Assembly: GCA_934501535.1 (NCBI GenBank)
Contig: CAKSUM010000011.1
Coordinates: forward strand, 1-64,000
Reading direction: 5' to 3'
Length of the DNA stretch: 64,000 bases
DNA from: an uncultured Clostridia bacterium
GTDB lineage: Bacteria; Bacillota; Clostridia; UBA1381
The notes under the pieces were generated by a model. It was not told the origin of the DNA. It worked only from the letters and a program-made list of their open reading frames with translations, and searched no databases. The position numbers were made by a program, and so were the translations under genes. Shown piece after piece: positions 59,704 through 64,000 of this stretch. Positions within the stretch are counted from its first letter, which is position 1. Each line of letters opens with the position of its first letter.

Positions 59704-59737
59704 GGGAATAACCGTGTATGCGGTTATTCCCGATTTT
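59704..59737. terminator. Bidirectional terminator between the GH109-like gene and mltG
   Basis: GGGAATAACCG (59704-59714) pairs perfectly with CGGTTATTCCC (59721-59731) around a 6-base loop, with A-rich and T-rich flanks, between convergent genes. Confidence 0.92.
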
Positions 59738-60769
59738 TTATTTTTGCGAGCCGGTGTGCTCGCTGTAGGTTTCCGTAAATATGTGACTTCCGTCATTTTT
59801 CTGCGTATCGGTGTGGTAGTACAGATAGCTGTGCTTTGACGGCGAATTTGCCGCTTTGATGGATTTAATTGACGGGTTACAGATAGGCCCCGGCGGCAAA
59901 CCTTTATATTTATAGGTATTATATTTTGAATCGGTTTCGAGATTTTTGTAATACACCTTATCAACATTATACAGACCGTCTGAAATTGCATACACTACGG
60001 TTGCGTCAATTTGAAGAAGCATATCTGCTTTCAGTCTGTTTTCGATTACGCCGGCAATAGTGCTTCGTTCGGAATCGATTTTTGCCTCGCGTTCGATGAT
60101 TGAAGCTTTTGTTACGGTTTCGTACAGCTTATCCGCAGAAATATTAAGCGACGCCGTTTGTTTTTCAAATTCTTTGAGCATTGTGTCTATAACCGTTTTT
60201 GCGTCTGCGTCCGAATAAAATTCATATGTTGACGGGTATAAAAATCCCTGAAGGCGATATTTTATGTTTTTGTCATTTGGCACAGATTCGAGAAAAGAGT
60301 AACTGTAATCCGATTTCAGCGCTTCTTCAAATTCATTGTCGGTGCAAAGACCCTGGCTGCACACACGTTCTTTGATTTTTTCAACGGAAAATCCCTCGGG
60401 AATTGTGAGTGTAACGGTATTCTTTTTAGCGCCTTTTGTCGCCAGGGTTTCAAATATGTTGTCGAGAGAGTCGCCTTTGTCGAATTTAAAAGTTCCGTAC
60501 TGAAGCTTGCCTTTATAGTCGGAAAGCGACAGGCGCAGCAAAAACCACAGCTTACTGCGGATTACGCCCTCGTCCTTCAGCTGTTCGGCAATTTGTGACG
60601 ATGCGGAACCTTCATCTATTGTTACCGTCACCGTGCCCTTGCCGACAAACGGATTTATAATTATAATGGCAATGATTGCAGCGGCAAGAATTGAAATGCC
60701 GGCAATCATCTTTTTGTTTTTACGCTTTTTTACGCGTTTTCTGCTAAATTTTTTTGTTTGATTTTCCAT
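59738..60769 (-). CDS. mltG: Endolytic peptidoglycan transglycosylase MltG
   Basis: The 343-residue membrane-anchored enzyme cuts nascent glycan strands. A basic N terminus precedes one membrane segment (MIAGISILAAAIIAIIIINP). The YceG domain follows, with the catalytic glutamate in ASIIEREAKIDSERSTIAGV and GLPPGPICNPSIKSIKAANS near the C terminus. An in-frame start at 60805 overlaps obgE; the ATG at 60769 has a GAGGAAAA ribosome site 13 bases after the obgE stop. Coupling to obgE implies co-transcription. Confidence 0.93.
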   Translation of the reverse strand: MENQTKKFSRKRVKKRKNKKMIAGISILAAAIIAIIIINPFVGKGTVTVTIDEGSASSQIAEQLKDEGVIRSKLWFLLRLSLSDYKGKLQYGTFKFDKGDSLDNIFETLATKGAKKNTVTLTIPEGFSVEKIKERVCSQGLCTDNEFEEALKSDYSYSFLESVPNDKNIKYRLQGFLYPSTYEFYSDADAKTVIDTMLKEFEKQTASLNISADKLYETVTKASIIEREAKIDSERSTIAGVIENRLKADMLLQIDATVVYAISDGLYNVDKVYYKNLETDSKYNTYKYKGLPPGPICNPSIKSIKAANSPSKHSYLYYHTDTQKNDGSHIFTETYSEHTGSQK

Positions 60770-60782
60770 ACATTTTCCTCTT

Positions 60783-62063
60783 TTACCATACAAATGAAAA
60801 TTCAAGATCGCCTATGCGCACGGTATCGTTTTCTTTGATACCTGCTTCGGTCAAAGCATCGATGACACCGCGGTTCTTAAGCGCGTTCTGGAAGAACTGC
60901 AGACTTTCGTTATCGGAGAAATTGACGCTTCCGCCGACAGCTTCAATCCATGAGCCGGAAACAACAAATACGTCGCCGTCGCGGCTGATTTCAAAGCCTT
61001 TATCGGTTTTGTCGGTAAATTCTTCTTCATTAATATCAAGCTCAACGGGAAATTCCTTGACCGGCGGCAGTTTTTGAAGTTCTGTGTAAACGTATTTCAT
61101 CAGCTCCGAAACGCCTTTGTTTGTCGCGGCGGAAATCGGGAAAACCGCATAGCCGCGTTTTTTCATTTCGGCAATAAAATCGTTGTAAACAGACTCGTCC
61201 TGCAGGATGTCGGTTTTGTTGGCTGCGACTATCTGCGGTCTTTGTTCAAGCTCCATATCGTATTTAACCAATTCGCTGTTTATTATGTCGAAGTCCTCAA
61301 TAGGATTTCTGCCCTCAATTCCCGATACGTCAACAACGTGAATTAAAAGCCTCGTGCGTTCGATGTGCCGGAGAAATTCATGCCCCAGCCCGACACCCTC
61401 GCTTGCGCCCTCGATAATTCCCGGAATATCGGCGAGAACGAAGCTCATGTGTTCGTCAAGAGATACAACGCCGAGGTTTGGTTCAAGGGTTGTAAAATGG
61501 TAGTTTGCGATTTTGGGGTCGGCTTTGGTTGTGCGTGAAAGGATTGTGGACTTGCCTACATTCGGAAATCCTACAAGACCGACATCGGCAAGCAATTTTA
61601 GTTCAAGGTAAACTTCGCGTTCGCTGCCTTTCTGACCGTTTTTTGCGAAATTGGGGGTCTGGCGTGTTGCCGTGGCAAAATGAGCATTGCCCCAGCCGCC
61701 GTTTCCGCCTTTTGCCAATATAACGTCTTTTTCGGGGTCATAGAGGTCGGCAATAATTTTGCCGGTATTTACATCGCGGACAATTGTCCCCTGCGGAACG
61801 GATATAATGATGTCTGCACCGCGCTTCCCGTTCATTCGGTTGCCCATACCGGACTGACCGCTTTCCGCGACATATTTTCTTTTGTAGCGGAAATCCATTA
61901 AGGTTGTAAGCCCGGGATTTACTCGGAATATTACATTTCCGCCTTTTCCGCCGTCACCGCCGTCCGGACCGCCGGCAGCAACATATTTTTCGCGGTGAAA
62001 TGCTATTGCGCCGTTTCCGCCGTTACCGGCTTTAATATAAATTTTTGCTTTGTCTGTAAACAT
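60783..62063 (-). CDS. obgE: GTPase ObgE/CgtA
   Basis: The 426-residue GTPase acts in ribosome assembly, stringent response and, in Bacillus, sporulation initiation. The N-terminal Obg fold is glycine-rich (IKAGNGGNGAIAFHREKYVA, GGPDGGDGGKGGNVIF). The GTPase domain has GFPNVGKSTILS (G1), LADIPGIIEGASEGVGLGHE (G3), ANKTDI (G4) and SAATNKG (G5). The C-terminal 70 residues form the OCT domain. The usual rplU-rpmA neighbours are absent. Confidence 0.97.
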   Translation of the reverse strand: MFTDKAKIYIKAGNGGNGAIAFHREKYVAAGGPDGGDGGKGGNVIFRVNPGLTTLMDFRYKRKYVAESGQSGMGNRMNGKRGADIIISVPQGTIVRDVNTGKIIADLYDPEKDVILAKGGNGGWGNAHFATATRQTPNFAKNGQKGSEREVYLELKLLADVGLVGFPNVGKSTILSRTTKADPKIANYHFTTLEPNLGVVSLDEHMSFVLADIPGIIEGASEGVGLGHEFLRHIERTRLLIHVVDVSGIEGRNPIEDFDIINSELVKYDMELEQRPQIVAANKTDILQDESVYNDFIAEMKKRGYAVFPISAATNKGVSELMKYVYTELQKLPPVKEFPVELDINEEEFTDKTDKGFEISRDGDVFVVSGSWIEAVGGSVNFSDNESLQFFQNALKNRGVIDALTEAGIKENDTVRIGDLEFSFVW

Positions 62064-62102
62064 TTTTTCTGCTCCGTTCCTTTTTTCTGTAGCTTAACCA
62101 TT

Positions 62103-62131
62103 ATTATACCATATAATGCAAAATTTGTAAA
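62103..62131 (-). promoter_or_regulatory. Sigma-A promoter of obgE-mltG
   Basis: On the minus strand TTTACA (62131-62126) and TATAAT (62108-62103) have a 17-base spacer. Confidence 0.7.
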
Positions 62132-62219
62132 TAGGTGTTTTTTTCTGCGGAAATATGGGACAATGGGACGTGCAGAATGTTAAAAAAAGTGCATATAAAT
62201 TATCCGAGGTGAGTTTTAT

Positions 62220-62855
62220 ATGCTGGAATTAATTGTAAATCTTTTCAATAACGTTATGCTGCTGCTCGGTTTTGTCGGGGGAGGAAATGCATTCCCGAAA
62301 CCGCTTTCCGCAGCGGAGGAACGCAAATACGTTGCGCTTTTGGCGGAGGGAAACGAAGATGCAAAAAATATTTTGATTGAGCATAATTTGAGACTTGTGG
62401 CGCATATTGCCAAAAAATATGCAAGCGATAAAGAGAGCATGGACGATTTAATTTCGGTAGGAACGATAGGGCTGATAAAGGGAGTCAACACCTTTGATGC
62501 GGCGAAAACATCAAAACTGACAACGTATATTGCCCGGTGCATCGAAAACGAGGTTCTTATGCTTTTGCGTCTGTCGAAGAAAACTGCAAACGATGTTTCA
62601 CTTGAAGAATGTATCGGCACGGATAAAGAGGGGAATAATATGACCTTTTCGGATATTCTTCCGGCTGATGTAGATGATATTTCGGACGCCGTTGCGCTGA
62701 AAATCAACATAAAAAAACTGTATGAAGCCATGAATGAGGTTTTGTCGCCCGATGAAAAAAATATCCTGTGCTGGCGTTACGGTCTGAATAATGAAAGAAA
62801 AAAGACTCAAAAAGAAATTTCAAAATTACTTGGTATATCGCGCTCATACGTATAG
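62220..62855 (+). pseudogene. sigK: Sigma-K, 3' truncated: interrupted at the C-terminal helix-turn-helix
   Basis: The 211-residue frame is the late mother-cell sigma factor. A hydrophobic N terminus (NLFNNVMLLLGFVGGG) resembles a pro-sequence and is followed by NAFPKPLSAAEERKY, as in Bacillus pro-sigma-K. Region 2 is IEHNLRLVAHIAKKYASDKE with MDDLISVGTIGLIKGV, and region 4 is KTQKEISKLLGISRSYV. The reading frame ends in TAG directly after SRSYV, where Bacillus continues SRIEKRAL for about 30 more residues, so half the recognition helix is missing. A RepA_N gene follows. The simplest reading is interruption by a mobile element that is excised in the mother cell; an inactive gene is the alternative. 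GAGGTGAG precedes the ATG. Confidence 0.8.
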
Positions 62856-62862
62856 GAGCGCG
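62839..62862. other. Candidate attachment/crossover site at the sigK junction
   Basis: CGCGCTC (62839-62845) and GAGCGCG (62856-62862) form a perfect 7-bp inverted repeat around 10 bases that include the palindrome ATACGTAT (62846-62853) and the last sigK codons. No U-tract follows, so it is not a terminator. Its position exactly where sigK homology ends fits a recombinase core site (one end of the inserted element). Confidence 0.55.
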
Positions 62863-62952
62863 GATATTGTAAGTAGCGGCAAAAATGGCTTAAAACCTTG
62901 CGTTTTGGGCATTTGAAAAAAATAATATAAGCGATCGTTTATCAATTGTGAT

Positions 62953-62985
62953 GAGTATTACAAAATGTAATGCTCTTTTTATTTT
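62953..62985 (+). terminator. Terminator/attenuator in the repA leader
   Basis: GAGTATTAC (62953-62961) pairs with GTAATGCTC (62967-62975), one wobble, then TTTTTATTTT. It lies immediately before the repA ribosome site (AGGAGGG at about 62991), so it may both end sigK transcription and attenuate repA. Transcriptional attenuation of rep is known in RepA_N plasmids. Confidence 0.7.
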
Positions 62986-63004
62986 GAAAAAGGAGGGAAA
63001 AGAA

Positions 63005-63964
63005 ATGGAAAACAATTACTTTTACAAAAGCGAATCGGAGCAGTTTGCGTTTTACCGGATACCGAAATTGCTGTTTACCGACAGCCGATATGCCGGGATT
63101 TCGGTGGAGGCGAAAGTTTTGTACGGTTTAATGCTCGACAGAATGAGCTTGTCGGTTCGCAACAACTGGGTCGATGATGATAACCGAGTTTACATATATT
63201 TCACACTTGAAGAAATTACGGACTATCTATCAATCGGCAAGGACAAGGGTGTAAAGTTATTAAAAGAGCTTGACGGGATTTTGATAGAACGCAAAAAGCA
63301 GGGCTTGGGTAAGCCTGTTATGATTTACGTTTTGAATTTTACTGACAGTCAAAATTCGGTCCAAAGTGTTGATAACTCAACCGAAGTCTTGACTTCTGAT
63401 GTGGATAACTCTATCAAAAATGCGGATTTTGGTGGTTCAAATGCCGAAGTCTTGACTTCTGAAATTCCGAAGTCTGCACTTCGGAAAAACCGAACTCTTG
63501 ACTTCGGTAAATCCGACTCTAATAATACTGATATTAATAATACGGATTTGAATAAGACTGATATATCTTCTTCCTCACGTGTCTCGTTTACTGCCTTAGA
63601 GAGGGAAAGAGAAGAATACAAAGATGTTATACACGAAAATATCGAGTATGACATATTAATTCAGCAATATGCTGCCGAGAAAATCGACGGCTTTGTAAAT
63701 ATTATAGTCGACGCACTGTGCAGCTTTGACGATATGATTTCAGTCAACAGTATGCAAGTACCTAAGGAGGTGGTGAAAAGAAAGCTTTTAAAACTCGATT
63801 ATATGCACATCGTGTATGTAATCGACTGTCTGGACGAGAACAGCACAAAAATTCGCAACTACAAGAGTTACATTCTGACAATGCTGTATAACGCACCGGA
63901 CACAATGGATCATTACTACCAATCAAAATTTAACAAGAATTATTTCGGAAAGGACGAAAACTAA
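63005..63964 (+). CDS. RepA_N-family replication initiator
   Basis: The 319-residue protein starts NNYFYKSESEQFAFYRIPKL, and LSVRNNWVDDDNRVYIYFTL followed by EEITDYLSIGKDKGVKLLKE is the winged-helix core of the RepA_N family, initiators of theta-replicating plasmids and integrative elements. The middle (residues about 120-200) is a low-complexity Asn/Asp/Thr linker. The C-terminal 90 residues form a helical domain (KEVVKRKLLKLDYMHIVYVI). A strong AGGAGGG site precedes the ATG. The stop overlaps the next gene's ATG (TAATG). The linker contains repeated dyads that may be the replication origin. Confidence 0.9.
   Translation: MENNYFYKSESEQFAFYRIPKLLFTDSRYAGISVEAKVLYGLMLDRMSLSVRNNWVDDDNRVYIYFTLEEITDYLSIGKDKGVKLLKELDGILIERKKQGLGKPVMIYVLNFTDSQNSVQSVDNSTEVLTSDVDNSIKNADFGGSNAEVLTSEIPKSALRKNRTLDFGKSDSNNTDINNTDLNKTDISSSSRVSFTALEREREEYKDVIHENIEYDILIQQYAAEKIDGFVNIIVDALCSFDDMISVNSMQVPKEVVKRKLLKLDYMHIVYVIDCLDENSTKIRNYKSYILTMLYNAPDTMDHYYQSKFNKNYFGKDEN
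63381..63507 (+). repeat. Iteron-like dyad cluster inside repA
   Basis: CCGAAGTCTTGACTTCTGA occurs at 63381-63399 and 63444-63462, 63 bases apart and in frame. Each copy contains the perfect inverted repeat GAAGTC-TT-GACTTC. A third dyad CCGAAGT-CTGC-ACTTCGG is at 63467-63484 and a weaker fourth at 63490-63507. In RepA_N plasmids the origin lies within the rep gene, so these are candidate initiator-binding sites. Confidence 0.65.
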
Positions 63965-64000
63965 TGGAAAAGAAAAGCACAATTGAGAAGAACAACGAAT
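63964..64000 (+). CDS. Start of an unidentified gene, cut by the window end
   Basis: The first 12 codons (MEKKSTIEKNNE) begin at an ATG overlapping the repA stop. The position right after repA suggests a replication or partition gene such as parA, but the visible part is too short to say. Confidence 0.5.
   Translation, partial: MEKKSTIEKNNE

Larger units (their letters stand above)
62856..64000. mobile_element. Left end of an inserted plasmid/ICE-like element (continues past the window)
   Basis: From the sigK break onward the sequence holds a RepA_N initiator, an internal repeat cluster and the start of another gene, none of which belong with sigK. The right boundary, recombinase and transfer genes are not in the window, so element type is inferred: RepA_N proteins occur on theta plasmids and on Tn1549-like conjugative elements. 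Confidence 0.7.

Noticed and set aside
62839..62862. Dyad at the sigK end read as a terminator
   Set aside because: No U-tract follows on either strand.

Overview
The window looks like a chromosomal segment of an anaerobic, spore-forming, Gram-positive Clostridia. The evidence is a set of sporulation genes (sipL-like, spoVG, ytfJ/gerW-like, sigK), a split transketolase, an S-layer-homology protein, a membrane pyrophosphatase, an ECF vitamin-uptake module and several near-perfect sigma-A promoters. SLH proteins plus rhamnulokinase would suit a plant-polysaccharide-using gut organism, but the species is not determinable here. No tRNA, rRNA, complete insertion sequence or CRISPR array was seen.

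Layout. 1-4.3 kb (minus): cysE-cysS-mrnC-transketolase N and C subunits. 4.5-6.3 kb: a DUF4832-type protein facing an unassigned minus-strand transcription unit of about 330 nt that looks like a structured RNA. 6.4-9.6 kb (minus): zinc-ribbon protein, purine permease, SLH protein. 9.7-20 kb: rhaB, sipL, murC, spoVG, a MATE exporter, a PHP phosphoesterase, a thioesterase, an AlaX-type editing protein and an RluA-type pseudouridine synthase. 20.1-26.6 kb: aromatic amino acid operon (DAHP synthase, tyrA, aroB, aroA, aroC, pheA) behind a consensus promoter, a Phe/Tyr-rich leader peptide and an attenuator. 26.7-36.3 kb: ECF S component, methyltransferase, ecfA1-ecfA2-ecfT, truA, DUF5711, cvpA, rho, galT. 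36.4-40.6 kb: dacF, an HTH-serine dehydratase fusion with a dyad in its promoter, and two orphan membrane proteins. 40.9-51.9 kb: site-2 protease, scpA, scpB, a beta-helix accessory gene, DUF2953, ytfJ, two radical-SAM-associated proteins, an SDR, an AEC transporter and hppA. 52.2-57.1 kb: the livKHMGF branched-chain amino acid transporter. 57.2-62.1 kb: mnmA, a GH109-like oxidoreductase, mltG and obgE.

Right edge, 62.2-64 kb. sigK stops inside its region 4.2 helix-turn-helix and is followed at once by a RepA_N replication initiator and the start of another gene. This looks like the left junction of a mobile element inserted in sigK. It is comparable in principle to skin elements, but the site is different from that of the Bacillus subtilis skin and the cargo is plasmid/ICE-like. 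The junction carries an inverted repeat suited to a recombinase core site. The rest of the element and the 3' part of sigK lie outside the window.

The strongest leads are the sigK insertion, the Phe/Tyr attenuator, the unassigned RNA-like unit at 5927-6259 and the HTH-serine dehydratase with its putative autoregulatory operator.
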